Positions 7,274 to 17,995 of a DNA stretch of 64,000 nt are shown piece by piece. The DNA is from SpSt-333 sp964371615 (GTDB lineage Bacteria > Bacteroidota > Ignavibacteria > UBA10030 > UBA8401): assembly GCA_964371615.1 (NCBI GenBank), contig CAYJMS010000001.1:868001-932000 (forward strand), written 5' to 3'. The position numbers and the translations under genes were made by a program. The notes beneath the pieces are model-generated. The model was not told the origin of the DNA. It did not search any database and worked only from the letters and a program-made list of their open reading frames with translations. Each line of letters begins with the position of its first letter. The stretch's first letter is position 1.

Positions 7274-9832
7274 ATGGCTAAAAAAATCTCTGTTAAGAAG
7301 ATCACTTCTTCTAAATCAACGACGCGTAAGCGACCGATAGAGCAATACGAACACAAAGATAAAACCCGCGTGAACAATCCTCCGGTTGGTTTGGTAACGC
7401 CTGATACCGATAAGGATGGCAGCAAGAAAAAGTATTCCTACGATCCTCATCTCGATCCACAATTACAGTGGGCAGGGAAATCTGAGCGCACATCATTCGA
7501 AGTGCAAACGGTATCCCTGCATGTGCACGAACGCATCGATCCCCGGTCTATAATAGAAGCGGTGAGAAAAAAGAATGGGAGCAATTACGAGCAGCTCTCA
7601 CTCTTCTCCAGCAAGGATGAGAATCCACCGGTGCGTGATGCAGTAGATTTTTACCAGCATCCGCATAATTGGAGCAACCGATTAGTAGCAGGTGATTCGC
7701 TACTGGTGATGAATTCCTTGATTGAAAAAGAAGGACTCGGTGGGCAAGTTCAAATGGTATTTTTTGATCCACCATATGGGATTAAATATGGTTCAAATTT
7801 TCAACCGTTTGTGAATAATAGAGAAGTTAAAGACGGTAAGGATGAAGATCTTACTGCAGAGCCAGAAATGATCAAAGCATTTCGCGATACATGGGAGATT
7901 GGAATTCATTCTTATCTTGGATATTTAAGAGACCGTCTGCTGCTTGCAAAAGAAATGTTACATGAAAGCGGAAGTATTTTCGTTCAGATATCGGACGAAA
8001 ATGTTCATCATATAAGAGAGATTCTTGATGAAGTATTTGGTTGCCAAAATTTTTGTTCAACTATTACGTATCAAAAAACTGGTTGGAAAGCTAGCGAACG
8101 ATTGTCAACTGTAGCAGACTTTATAGTTTGGTATGCGAAAGACATAAAAAAAATAAAATCGAGAAGAATATGGTTTAATAAAATGGATGGGTCTGCCGTC
8201 GAGGGACAAGACATTTGGATTGAATTATCAAATGGTGAAAGAAGGAGGGTTACTCAAGATGAAATATCAAACGAGGACAAACGACCCATTGGTTCGAAAT
8301 TATTTAGACATACTTCATTAATATCCGGTGGTTTTAGTGATAAAGGAACTGTTGAGTTTAAATTTGATGGACGAATTTATCATCCCGGAAACAATCAACA
8401 CTGGAAGACGACTGTTGAAGGACTCAAAGTAGCAGCATCAAAGAATAGATTGATTAATCTTGGGAACACAATAAGGTTTGTTAACTATATAGAGGATTTC
8501 CCAGTATCACCATTGACCACGATTTGGACTGATACAGTTACTAGCGGGTTTGCGGAAAAAAAGGTTTATGTTGTTCAAAGTCACACGAGAGCAATCCAAA
8601 GATGTATGTTAATGACTACCGATCCCGGTGATATAGTTTTTGATCCAACTTGTGGTAGTGGAACCACAGCATTTGTTGCCGAAAACTGGGGAAGACGATG
8701 GATAACGTGTGATACTTCACGAGTTGCAATTACACTAGCAAAGCAACGGTTGATGACTGCGACTTTTGATTATTTTGAACTTGCGCATATTGATGAAGGA
8801 GTTGGAAGTGGATTTCGATATAAAACGGTCCCTCACATTACATTAAAATCAATTGCAAACAATGAACCTGCTGGTCAAGAAACGCTTTACGACCAACCAT
8901 TTATTGATGCTACGAAAGTAAGGGTTACGGGACCATTTACATATGAAGCAGTTCCCGCACAAGTGGTTAAACCTTTAGGTGATATTTCCCAACCGCCTGC
9001 AGGTGATTTATCGATTGCACGCAGCGGTGAAACACTTCGACAGTCGGATTGGCGCGATGAATTACTCCGAACAGGAATAAGAGGTAAGGGTAAACAGTTT
9101 GTTAATTTTTCTCGCCTTGAACCATTGCCGGGAACACGATACCTTCACGCTATAGGTGAAACAAAAGATGATTCGTTACGCGTAGTTGTTTCATTCGGAC
9201 CAGAACATGCGCCGCTTGAACAAAGACAGGTTGCCTTAGCACTTGATGAAGCACAAACTCTTGTTCCGAAACCGAAAGTTGTTGTATTCGCTGCATTTCA
9301 ATTCGATCCTGAAGCGGCAAAGGATATCGATGAAACGAATTGGGGTGGTGTGACACTTCTTAAGGCTCAGATGAATCCCGATTTACTTACGGAGGATCTT
9401 AAAAAAGCACGTTCAAGTAATGAGAGCTTCTGGCTTATCGGACAACCTGATATTCGTGTGCAACAAATCAAAAAAGGCGATGATAAGGATAAATGGCAAG
9501 TCTCTGTTGAAGGATTTGATTACTACAATACTAAGACGGGACAAATTGATTCAGGTGGTGCTGATAGAATTGCTGTATGGATGCTTGATACAGACTATGA
9601 TGGAAGATCGCTATTCCCCCGTCAAGTCTTTTTCCCAATGAGCGGAGAAAACGAAGGATGGTCGAAGCTGGCAAAGAATCTTAAAGCAGAAATTGATGAA
9701 GAATTAATTGAAGCATACCGCGGTAATGTGTCTGTGCCATTTGAGCTGGGTAATTATAAACAAATAGCGGTGAAGATTGTTGATGACAGAGGAATTGAAA
9801 GTTTGAAAGTGGTTAAGGTAGGAAAAACATGA
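7274..9832 (+). CDS. Type III-like DNA methyltransferase (Mod)
   Basis: An 852-residue beta-class N6-adenine or N4-cytosine methyltransferase. The catalytic motif DPPYG lies near residues 165-169 and the AdoMet-binding motif FDPTCGSGTT near 455-464, the catalytic-first order typical of type III Mod proteins; about 190 residues between them should hold target recognition. It is longer than usual Mod subunits because of a C-terminal region of about 350 residues without recognised motifs. Start: ATG two bases after the preceding gene. Its last four bases overlap the start of the KAP NTPase. It should modify the host recognition site and supply specificity to the Res protein at 13124. Confidence 0.88.
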   Translation: MAKKISVKKITSSKSTTRKRPIEQYEHKDKTRVNNPPVGLVTPDTDKDGSKKKYSYDPHLDPQLQWAGKSERTSFEVQTVSLHVHERIDPRSIIEAVRKKNGSNYEQLSLFSSKDENPPVRDAVDFYQHPHNWSNRLVAGDSLLVMNSLIEKEGLGGQVQMVFFDPPYGIKYGSNFQPFVNNREVKDGKDEDLTAEPEMIKAFRDTWEIGIHSYLGYLRDRLLLAKEMLHESGSIFVQISDENVHHIREILDEVFGCQNFCSTITYQKTGWKASERLSTVADFIVWYAKDIKKIKSRRIWFNKMDGSAVEGQDIWIELSNGERRRVTQDEISNEDKRPIGSKLFRHTSLISGGFSDKGTVEFKFDGRIYHPGNNQHWKTTVEGLKVAASKNRLINLGNTIRFVNYIEDFPVSPLTTIWTDTVTSGFAEKKVYVVQSHTRAIQRCMLMTTDPGDIVFDPTCGSGTTAFVAENWGRRWITCDTSRVAITLAKQRLMTATFDYFELAHIDEGVGSGFRYKTVPHITLKSIANNEPAGQETLYDQPFIDATKVRVTGPFTYEAVPAQVVKPLGDISQPPAGDLSIARSGETLRQSDWRDELLRTGIRGKGKQFVNFSRLEPLPGTRYLHAIGETKDDSLRVVVSFGPEHAPLEQRQVALALDEAQTLVPKPKVVVFAAFQFDPEAAKDIDETNWGGVTLLKAQMNPDLLTEDLKKARSSNESFWLIGQPDIRVQQIKKGDDKDKWQVSVEGFDYYNTKTGQIDSGGADRIAVWMLDTDYDGRSLFPRQVFFPMSGENEGWSKLAKNLKAEIDEELIEAYRGNVSVPFELGNYKQIAVKIVDDRGIESLKVVKVGKT

Positions 9833-12800
9833 AAAACTATAAGGCCTCAATCTTAAACGATCAATCCACCAATGTTGATGAATTTGGATCCCATATTCGA
9901 ATTGCCTCATCTTTAAAGCAAATCATAGCAAACGAACAAGGTGGTAAAACAATTGGTTTGGTAGGAACATGGGGTTCGGGAAAATCTACGATAATTTCCC
10001 TCTTAAAAAATGCTATTCAAAGTGACCCTAATATTAACAATGATATCAAATTTATTTCTTTTGACGCTTGGGCGCATGAAGGGGATCCATTAAGACGCTC
10101 ATTTTTAGAGAGACTTACATTAGAATTAAAAGATTGGATTCAAAGTGATGCAAAATGGGATACAGACAAATTAAAAGAACTTAAACGGCAAAAACGAATA
10201 TCAAAATCCAGCAAGTTTCCCGAACTGACATGGTGGGGTATTTTTATTTTATTATCATTTTTTGCTGTTCCTTTCGGTCTTGAATTATTTAAAAAATGGA
10301 CAACAGGATTTTTAACGCATGATCTATTTTTGGGAATAACACTTACTCTTGCACCGGTAATTTTGTGTTTTCTTTTAATACTCATTAAACAAAAAGATGC
10401 AAAAAAAATAATATTTTTGCTCATCAATAAAAAAATTGAAACAGAAACAGAACAAACCGAAGATTCATTTGACCCAACATCAATTGAGTTCGAAGAGTAT
10501 TATAACTTGTTATTAAGTGCTAGTTTAACCAAAAACATAAATAGGAAAATTTGTATTGTTGTTGAGAATATAGACCGTGTAACGGAAACAGACGCGATCA
10601 AATTAATTGCTACATTAAAACCATTTCTACAATCAAGTGATGATGATGTTGAATGGAAGAAAAGAATATTTTATATCATTCCTTTTGATGCCCGAAGTGT
10701 AACTAAATTATGGAATGATGATCCCAAAACAGCGCAAGTGTTTTTGGAAAAACTATTTCAAATTAGATTTTATGTTCCCTTGCAGCTACTTACAGATTGG
10801 CAGTCCTTTTTCGCAAAAAAAATAAAAGAGGCATTCCATGGGATCGACGAAGACACTGTTTATAAATTGCAGAGGATATATGAAATATCTATTGATGGGA
10901 CAGAAAGATGGCAACCGACTCCTAGACAAATCATAATATTTATTAATCAATTAGTCGGAATATACAGTCAATGGGGAGACGAAATTGTTATTGAGCATCA
11001 GTCTGTTTTTGTTGTATTACGTTATTATAAAAATGTTGATAACCTAGAAAATATAGATGACGAGATTAACAAACTTCAAAATATTTCAGAATTCTGTCGA
11101 GAATCTAAAATTAAAGATGACCTATCGGGTCTTTATTTTAATATTGACCCCAATAAGGCAAGACAATATTGGTTAAATACTACCGTGTCGAATGCTTTAA
11201 CAAATGCAGACAATAAGTATTTTTTAGAAAACCATGATGGATTAGATATCAATGTTATCATCGAAACGGCATTAAACAGGTCCATCAACGCTTGGTTGAA
11301 TAATGAACCCCGATTAGTTTTAAATTGCATTCTCGCTCTAGAAAAAACTGTTTATATAAATCCTTACAAAAGATTACTTAGAACTTTAGAAAGAATATCA
11401 CAGTGGCAATTTCTTAATACAGAATATGGGGAACTTCTTTCTAGAATCATTCTTCAATTGGAAGATGAAGAAACAAGGTCAAAAATAATCCTAAGTTTAG
11501 GAACAACCGGAAAACTAGACGATTCTCAAGCAAAAAATAATACGCAAACGTATTATGAAGGACTCGCTACAATAATTAATAAATGTATTATAAATAATAA
11601 AGCGAATTACTTCGATAAATTTGTCTTAAACACTGACTTTGAAACCTTTTGCACTTTAGCTTCGCTTACAAATGCAAATATAGAAAGCAAGGAAGTATCA
11701 AATTATATTCGGCTCCAAAGATCCAAATATTCTGAAACTGTTAAAAAATTGCTAGCCACATTTGACGATAACAGTTACAATCAAAAATATTCACTTGCAC
11801 TTGCTTTGTTTTGCAAATTAGCGACAACGCAGTGGCATGAAACAATTGCTACTAAAATAATTGAAAAACTAGGTAACAACACATCGTTAAATGCTGATGA
11901 GCAAAGTCATTATTTATTCGTAATCTTAGTTTTACAAAAACAACACATCGGGAGTGATGACAAAGTCCAAGCAATATTAAAAGAAAAATTATTATCTAGT
12001 TGGATATATCATTGGTTACAGCATGCAAATCAAAGTAAAAATAAAACAAACATGGCTATCTGTGTCACGTTGATTTGTAGTGATACATCGATCGCATTTA
12101 AAAATCAAGGAGGTTTGTGTCAAAATGGATATAACTACTTTGTGACAACCTCACAACTTCCTAATTTATTAAAACAAGATTCTGAATACATAAACGAAAT
12201 AATCAAATTAATAGTTGAGCATGATTTGATAGAAAAGATTCTTGAGAACGGACAGGATGCAGAATTGAACTATCGTCAGATTATTAACCCTGTTGTTTTA
12301 GGTTTGATGAGACACGACGAATATAAATTGTTGATTTCGCCCAAGATGATATTTTATAGATTTGACTACCTTTATGGTTTATCCAGTGCTGATACAGAGA
12401 AATTGACAAAAGCAGCAGTTGATATTGGCTTGCTCGAAGAAGTATTGAAATATAACGAATTTATGATAGATGATTTAAGGTTATACAACACCATATTAGA
12501 CACAGATAGCGGAAAAGGAAATGATAAAATTCGGAAGTGGTTGGCAGATGGATTAATGACGGTAAAATATGATGATTGGAAGGAATCTCTTGAGAAAGAA
12601 TCATTACTTAAAAAATTAATTGTTGCCATCTCTGTTGAGGCAGGCGCAAAGTTTGGAGATCCACTCTATTCAGTTTTAATAGAGCTCATCGAAAATGTAT
12701 CAATTGGTAAGAAGGATACAGAATATATTGAAGATGGATTAAAGGATTATTTATTGTTGCTTGATTTAGATCATTTAATCACATTCAAAAAGGAATGTCG

Positions 12801-13122
12801 GGACATCATATTTAAGATAGAAAATGTTGAAATATTATCTTTCTTTTTTCAAAGTTTTCAATTCTTGACAACCGAAGAAAATATACTTGTTCAGAAGGCA
12901 GATGATTTTGTGCTGCATATATTTGACAAAACCATAACTTCAAGTCTCGATGCTGAAATAATTTACAGACTGCTAAATAATTGTCCAAATGTTTGGAAAA
13001 AAGCAGAATCGTCTTCAAAAAAAGTATTTATACAAAAACTTGATTCAAAAATTAAGGAAGATGATTCAATTGAGTCTCTTAATAAATTAAAAGCAAAGAT
13101 CGTTGAAATAGCATTAAAATAA
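9829..13122 (+). CDS. KAP-family P-loop NTPase with membrane segments
   Basis: A 1097-residue protein whose N-terminus is a KAP NTPase: Walker A GTWGSGKST at residues 46-54, the family signature FDAWAHEGDPLRR at about 78-90 and Walker B CIVVENIDRV at about 241-250. As in many KAP proteins, two hydrophobic segments (about 134-153 and 165-187) are inserted within the NTPase domain, so it is probably anchored in the inner membrane. Residues from about 450 on are helical, Asn/Lys-rich and repeat-like, without a known domain. The start overlaps the methyltransferase stop by four bases (ATGA) and the nuclease gene starts one base after its end, so the three are a single translational unit. Confidence 0.88.
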   Translation: MKNYKASILNDQSTNVDEFGSHIRIASSLKQIIANEQGGKTIGLVGTWGSGKSTIISLLKNAIQSDPNINNDIKFISFDAWAHEGDPLRRSFLERLTLELKDWIQSDAKWDTDKLKELKRQKRISKSSKFPELTWWGIFILLSFFAVPFGLELFKKWTTGFLTHDLFLGITLTLAPVILCFLLILIKQKDAKKIIFLLINKKIETETEQTEDSFDPTSIEFEEYYNLLLSASLTKNINRKICIVVENIDRVTETDAIKLIATLKPFLQSSDDDVEWKKRIFYIIPFDARSVTKLWNDDPKTAQVFLEKLFQIRFYVPLQLLTDWQSFFAKKIKEAFHGIDEDTVYKLQRIYEISIDGTERWQPTPRQIIIFINQLVGIYSQWGDEIVIEHQSVFVVLRYYKNVDNLENIDDEINKLQNISEFCRESKIKDDLSGLYFNIDPNKARQYWLNTTVSNALTNADNKYFLENHDGLDINVIIETALNRSINAWLNNEPRLVLNCILALEKTVYINPYKRLLRTLERISQWQFLNTEYGELLSRIILQLEDEETRSKIILSLGTTGKLDDSQAKNNTQTYYEGLATIINKCIINNKANYFDKFVLNTDFETFCTLASLTNANIESKEVSNYIRLQRSKYSETVKKLLATFDDNSYNQKYSLALALFCKLATTQWHETIATKIIEKLGNNTSLNADEQSHYLFVILVLQKQHIGSDDKVQAILKEKLLSSWIYHWLQHANQSKNKTNMAICVTLICSDTSIAFKNQGGLCQNGYNYFVTTSQLPNLLKQDSEYINEIIKLIVEHDLIEKILENGQDAELNYRQIINPVVLGLMRHDEYKLLISPKMIFYRFDYLYGLSSADTEKLTKAAVDIGLLEEVLKYNEFMIDDLRLYNTILDTDSGKGNDKIRKWLADGLMTVKYDDWKESLEKESLLKKLIVAISVEAGAKFGDPLYSVLIELIENVSIGKKDTEYIEDGLKDYLLLLDLDHLITFKKECRDIIFKIENVEILSFFFQSFQFLTTEENILVQKADDFVLHIFDKTITSSLDAEIIYRLLNNCPNVWKKAESSSKKVFIQKLDSKIKEDDSIESLNKLKAKIVEIALK

Positions 13123-13123
13123 A

Positions 13124-15901
13124 ATGGCGACGATTGATAAACTAATAATTAACACTCCATACGAAGAACCTCTTCGATATTGGAGTTATGTCCGAGAAGA
13201 AAAGCGTTTCGAACTTGTGGAAGGACAAAGAAGGCCAGCCGGATATGTTGTTGCTACTCCTAATGCACAAACACACGACGACCCGGGAATATTCATCCCA
13301 ATTGATTTGCCAAATCAGATACGACCTCGTATAAAAAAGTGGAGAGAGGAAGAGTATCCCGGAACAACAGGGATAACGAAAAGGCTTCTACAACATTGGC
13401 ACGACAAAGACCAGAGACCACATCGAGCATTCTTCTTCTGTCAGTTAGAAGCAATTGAAACGATTATCTTCTTAACCGAAGCTCCAGAAGCATTTAAAAC
13501 TGGGTTAGAGATTAAGGGGGACGGCGGTGATTTCACTCGGTTGTGCTCAAAAATGGCGACAGGGTCAGGTAAAACGCTAGTAATGGGAATGCTCATCGCT
13601 TGGCAAGTGCTAAATGCTGTGTCAAACGAAAAGCGCTATCAATATTCAAAAAACATCTTTGTTGTTGCGCCAGGACTCACTGTTAAAAAACGCCTCGAAG
13701 TATTATATCCTTCAGATCCTTCCAACATCTACGAAGAATTCAATATGATCCCTGCAGGGATGATGGATAAGCTTAGACAAGGGAAAGTGCTTGTTCACAA
13801 TTGGCATACGTTGAATTGGGAAACAGATGCACAGATCAGCAAAAAAAGATCTGTTGATAAACGTGGTGCAAAATCTGATGAAGCGTATACCAGAGAAGTG
13901 CTTGGAGATATGGCATCAGCGAAGAACATCATTGTTATCAACGATGAAGCACATCACGCGTGGAGAGTTGCTGCAGAATCGAAAATAAAAGGTGTAAAAA
14001 AAGAAGAGATAGATGAAGCTACAAAATGGATCGGTGGGCTCGATAGAATTAATCGAGTTCGTGGTATTCTTAATTGTTATGATTTTTCCGCAACTCCTTT
14101 TGCACCGACCGGAAAACGGACAACAGAAGAAGCATTGTTTTCTTGGATAATCAGTGATTTCGGTCTGAACGATGCGATTGAATCTGGATTAGTAAAAACT
14201 CCACGGGTAGTTATTCGAACAGATGCCGTTCCAGATGCAACAACATACAAAGATAAATTATATCACATATATCAACATGTTGCTGATGATCTCAATGCAG
14301 AAGTAAAACCGACTACACCATTACCCAAATTAATACTAAATGCATATCTCCTTTTGGGTAAAGATTGGCTGGAATTAAAAATATTGTGGGCGAAAAACAA
14401 TGCACCGACACCACCAGTAATGATCACTGTTGCTAATCGGACCGAAACCGCTGCAAGAATAAAAAATGCGTTTGTAAAAAATAAAGTGCTCATTGAAGAA
14501 TTGTGTGATGAAAGTAAAATCCTTCACATCGATTCGAAAGTGTTAGAATTTGCTGAATCTCAAATTGATGACAGCGATGGACCAGAAGAGACGGAAATAA
14601 AGGATGAGGAGTATAAGCAGGAGAGAAAACTAACACGAAAAGAACAAGCAGAGCTTTTACGCAAAACAGTTGATACAGTTGGGAAGCCCGGGAAAGCTGG
14701 CGCCAACATCCAAAATGTTATTTCGGTGGGCATGCTTTCTGAAGGATGGGATGCAAAAACAGTTACACATATAATGGGGCTTCGTGCATTTTCGAGTCAA
14801 TTGCTCTGCGAACAAGTTGTAGGTCGCGGATTACGCCGAACAACATACGATGTAGATCCTGAAACAGGAATGTTCATCGCAGAGTATGTGAATATTTTCG
14901 GTGTGCCGTTCTCATTCTTGCCTCACGAATCAAAAGATGGTCCTGCACCATCCACGAAACAGTATTGGAGAGTGCAGGTTGAAAACACTCGAAAGAAATA
15001 TGAGATACGATGGCCCAATATCGTTCGGGTTGACCACGTATTTCGGCCGCAACTATCCTTAGACGTTAAGAAGGTAAATGCATTAACCATAAACGCTGAT
15101 GATGTGAGAACCATAGTAGAACTTGCACCCGTTGTCGAAGGGAAGGCAGATTACTCTAAAATAGATCAGATTAAATTGGACGAAATCGCAAAGAAATTCA
15201 GATTGCAAAAAATAATATTTGAAGCAGCGGGTGACATATACGATCAAATGAAGGATGAATGGAAAGGCAACAAAGAATACCTTCTCGGTCAAATAGTTAA
15301 AATTGTAGAAGAATTTACTTATTCTGACAAGATTGATGTCAAACCACCTCTTTTTAATCAAGATTCATTACGAAGACGCGTTCTTCTTGCATTAAACATG
15401 TCGACGCTTGTGCAACATTTAACGGATGCAATAATATTTAGTAACACCGAAGAGGCGATACCAATATTCTCATCAGAAAGACCAATTCGTTCCACCGGAG
15501 ACATGAATGCATGGTATACAACTAAACCATGTGAACCAACAACAAAATCTCATATCAATTTGTGTGTGTATGACAGTGGATTGGAAAAATCGTTTGTATC
15601 AAATTTTGAAAACAATCTCAGAGTAGTTGCGTGGGCTAAAAATGATCACTTAGGATTTGAAATTCTTTATATGTTTGAAGGAAACTTACACAAATATAGA
15701 CCGGACTACATTGTTAAACTCCAAGATGATAAATATTTGATTGTTGAAGTAAAAGGTGAGGTGGATGAGAAAGATAAAGTAAAAGCACGGTATCTTGATG
15801 AATGGGTGAACTGCGTTAATACTCAAGGTGGTTTCGGTTCATGGAGTTGGATGATGAGTAATCACTCTTGGGATGTAGAGAAAAGATTGAAAAGTATATA
15901 G
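13124..15901 (+). CDS. Type III-like restriction helicase-nuclease (Res)
   Basis: A 925-residue superfamily 2 helicase/nuclease. Walker A is MATGSGKT (about residues 143-150), motif II is DEAH (about 273-276), motif VI is EQVVGRGLRR, and a C-terminal PD-(D/E)xK nuclease has RPDYIVKL and VEVKGE (about 859-878). The N-terminal INTPYEEP and GITKRLLQHW are, from memory, typical of a named group of type III-like restriction endonucleases (BPTD_3080 type). ATP-dependent translocation with cleavage of unmodified DNA is expected, with the methyltransferase at 7274. Separation of mod and res by a KAP gene is the unusual feature. It overlaps nothing downstream. Confidence 0.88.
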   Translation: MATIDKLIINTPYEEPLRYWSYVREEKRFELVEGQRRPAGYVVATPNAQTHDDPGIFIPIDLPNQIRPRIKKWREEEYPGTTGITKRLLQHWHDKDQRPHRAFFFCQLEAIETIIFLTEAPEAFKTGLEIKGDGGDFTRLCSKMATGSGKTLVMGMLIAWQVLNAVSNEKRYQYSKNIFVVAPGLTVKKRLEVLYPSDPSNIYEEFNMIPAGMMDKLRQGKVLVHNWHTLNWETDAQISKKRSVDKRGAKSDEAYTREVLGDMASAKNIIVINDEAHHAWRVAAESKIKGVKKEEIDEATKWIGGLDRINRVRGILNCYDFSATPFAPTGKRTTEEALFSWIISDFGLNDAIESGLVKTPRVVIRTDAVPDATTYKDKLYHIYQHVADDLNAEVKPTTPLPKLILNAYLLLGKDWLELKILWAKNNAPTPPVMITVANRTETAARIKNAFVKNKVLIEELCDESKILHIDSKVLEFAESQIDDSDGPEETEIKDEEYKQERKLTRKEQAELLRKTVDTVGKPGKAGANIQNVISVGMLSEGWDAKTVTHIMGLRAFSSQLLCEQVVGRGLRRTTYDVDPETGMFIAEYVNIFGVPFSFLPHESKDGPAPSTKQYWRVQVENTRKKYEIRWPNIVRVDHVFRPQLSLDVKKVNALTINADDVRTIVELAPVVEGKADYSKIDQIKLDEIAKKFRLQKIIFEAAGDIYDQMKDEWKGNKEYLLGQIVKIVEEFTYSDKIDVKPPLFNQDSLRRRVLLALNMSTLVQHLTDAIIFSNTEEAIPIFSSERPIRSTGDMNAWYTTKPCEPTTKSHINLCVYDSGLEKSFVSNFENNLRVVAWAKNDHLGFEILYMFEGNLHKYRPDYIVKLQDDKYLIVEVKGEVDEKDKVKARYLDEWVNCVNTQGGFGSWSWMMSNHSWDVEKRLKSI

Positions 15902-16206
15902 ATGAATGCTGCTCTTTATCGAATATATAATCGCAAACCAAACCCGATGCCAAGGCGAAGGATGAGTGGGAGGGGATGAAGAAGTATATGTCAACAATAT
16001 CTTATTGGAAGGAATTTAAATGTTGGAGCACGACATAATGATGGATATGAATGTGAATTATATGTTGCAGCATAGAATCCTGTTAAAAACATTTAGATCA
16101 TATCTTAAAAGTGAGAAAGAATCTTTAAGATTAATGAAAATTAGACACAATTGCGATGGCGAGGATATTATAGACGTAATCAAGGAATAAAAACATAATA
16201 AACATT
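15902..16206. other. Intergenic region holding one small gene
   Basis: About 305 bases between the nuclease and the TPR gene. Apart from the 56-residue gene described at 16020, one frame around 15950-16036 reads KDEWEGMKKYMSTISYW and looks protein-like, but it lacks a start and may be a decayed fragment. No terminator is obvious. Confidence 0.4.
16020..16190 (+). CDS. Small hypothetical protein (56 aa)
   Basis: A 56-residue open frame starting MLEHDIMMDMNVNYM, preceded by GGAAGG six bases before the ATG, a good ribosome binding site. The Lys/Arg-rich helical sequence has no recognised domain. It lies between the restriction nuclease and the TPR gene in the same orientation. Support is the binding site and the protein-like composition only. 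Confidence 0.45.
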   Translation: MLEHDIMMDMNVNYMLQHRILLKTFRSYLKSEKESLRLMKIRHNCDGEDIIDVIKE

Positions 16207-16221
16207 GTGTTTCCCGATATC

Positions 16222-17817
16222 ATGAAAAGACGAAAAAATAAAAATCAAAGCGATACTCCTCGTAAAAGCCTTTTCGCAATTCCCGCTATTTATAAAACTG
16301 AAATTAATAAAGCAGAAACTGAAGCTGATAAAAGTAACCTGGTATCAGCGATACTGATTTTAGACAATCTCATTAAACTATATCCTGATGAAAAAGAAGC
16401 ATATGAATTGCGATTCTATTACAAAGTGCAGCGAGGGGATTTAGAAGGTGCATTAAATGATTCAAATCGATTATTGAAAATTGATCAGAATGATACTAAT
16501 AGCTTATTCCTAAATGCAACAATATTATCAACATTCGAAAAGTATGCTGAATCTGAAACCATATTAAAGAAAATCATTAAGATCGAAAGCAAAAATACAA
16601 ATGCCTTATTCTTATACGGCTATGTCAAGTTCAAGCAATTTGATCTTAATAAGGCCATTAAATTATATGGTGATGCAATAGAATTAAAACCCACAAAATA
16701 TCATGCATATGCGCAAAGAGGACTTTGTTATGCATTTCTCGGCAAGGAATTGGAAGCCCTCTCTGATTTTGAAAAAATCCCACCGACTGAGTTCAATGAT
16801 CAAAGTTATGCTCTTGTGGGGAAAGGGATATTAATCTATTTAGCTGGCAATGTATACCAGGCTCTTAATTATTATGACGAGGCAATAAAAATAGATCCAC
16901 GCAATCCCCTGGGGTATGTTTTCAAAGGATTGCTAAAAATGGAACTAAGAGATCCAACTGCTGATGATGACTTGTTACTTGCAAATAAAGCCGGGGGTCA
17001 ATTAGCGGGAAGTAATACTAATACAATATACATGTATATTAAAATGTTGATGATGAAAGATCTCGATCGGGCAAGGAGTGTTGCAACATACAGTGTCAAG
17101 AAGCATCCTGAAAGTTCAATTCTTTGGGAATGCCTAAGTGCTGTTCATTTTATATCTCAGGAACCGGAAAAATCAATCGAAGCAGCTAATCGGGCTATAG
17201 AACTCGATAAACAGAATGAAAAAGCATGGTATTTTCGAGCAATGAGCAAATTGATGAACGGAGATAAAATAGGATGTGAAAAAGATATTGAGTTAGCAAC
17301 AGAAGTCTTTGGAGAATCAGTTTTAATATATACTATTGCTGGCGCGTGTGAATACAAGAATATTTCTGCGGAAGAATATCTCGAAAAAGCATTGTCAATT
17401 GATCCGGACAATCCCATTATACTTTTTGCTAAAGGTGGGGTGCTTTATTCTAAGGGTGAGAAGGCAAAGGCAATGGAGTATTTTAGACGTGCTCATGAAA
17501 ACGGGCATTATTTCACTGAAAGTGAAAGCAAAGAATTTTCCGAGAATATGTTGAAAGAAATGATGCCGACGTCAGAAAAAGCTAACTTATTGCAGGATGA
17601 ATCTTCTGAAATAAATGATCAAATTAACACTGAATTTGCTCCCAATAGGAAATATCAGAACTTTCACTTTGAAGCTTTTCAATGTGAATATGATAAGGAA
17701 AAGAATCAGCAAATAGCGTATGATAATATCTGCCGGATATTTCCCAAAGTATTGGATCCAGACAAATTTGAGTCGTTTATCATACAATATCGACTTTGGA
17801 GTAAATCTATGAGATAG
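16222..17817 (+). CDS. TPR-repeat protein
   Basis: A protein of about 531 residues consisting mainly of tetratricopeptide repeats; the pattern of Gly/Ala/Tyr with a terminal P recurs about every 34 residues (for example GNVYQALNYYDEAIKIDPRN, and ALSIDPDNPI). About ten repeats cover residues 15-440; the C-terminal 90 residues (from QDESSEINDQ) are not TPR and look like a nuclear-binding type adaptor segment of unknown kind. An in-frame GTG at 16207 is an alternative start. TPR proteins are protein-interaction scaffolds; the partner is unknown. It follows the restriction operon but need not belong to it. Confidence 0.75.
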   Translation: MKRRKNKNQSDTPRKSLFAIPAIYKTEINKAETEADKSNLVSAILILDNLIKLYPDEKEAYELRFYYKVQRGDLEGALNDSNRLLKIDQNDTNSLFLNATILSTFEKYAESETILKKIIKIESKNTNALFLYGYVKFKQFDLNKAIKLYGDAIELKPTKYHAYAQRGLCYAFLGKELEALSDFEKIPPTEFNDQSYALVGKGILIYLAGNVYQALNYYDEAIKIDPRNPLGYVFKGLLKMELRDPTADDDLLLANKAGGQLAGSNTNTIYMYIKMLMMKDLDRARSVATYSVKKHPESSILWECLSAVHFISQEPEKSIEAANRAIELDKQNEKAWYFRAMSKLMNGDKIGCEKDIELATEVFGESVLIYTIAGACEYKNISAEEYLEKALSIDPDNPIILFAKGGVLYSKGEKAKAMEYFRRAHENGHYFTESESKEFSENMLKEMMPTSEKANLLQDESSEINDQINTEFAPNRKYQNFHFEAFQCEYDKEKNQQIAYDNICRIFPKVLDPDKFESFIIQYRLWSKSMR

Positions 17818-17955
17818 TATTGACCGAAAGTATGCTTTCGATTTACCGAAAGTAAACTTACCGAGATAAACATATACGTTTCGTTATCATTGGTCTATGA
17901 AAAACGACCAATATATCAAAACAACATTAAAGCCGATGACTGAAGGTATGGTCGT

Positions 17956-17979
17956 AAAACCGTCAGAAGTCGGTTTTTC
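17956..17979 (+). terminator. Hairpin-plus-T-run before the Cys-rich gene
   Basis: AAAACCG (17956-17962) and CGGTTTT (17971-17977) form a 7-bp stem with an 8-base loop and a T run. It lies 17 bases before the ATG at 17996 and about 140 bases after the TPR gene, so it may end that transcript or act as a leader attenuator. Upstream, the ten-base motif ACCGAAAGTA occurs twice (17823-17832 and 17845-17854) beside the small hairpin CGAAAG/CTTTCG. Confidence 0.5.
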
Positions 17980-17995
17980 TATTTATGGAGGCAAT

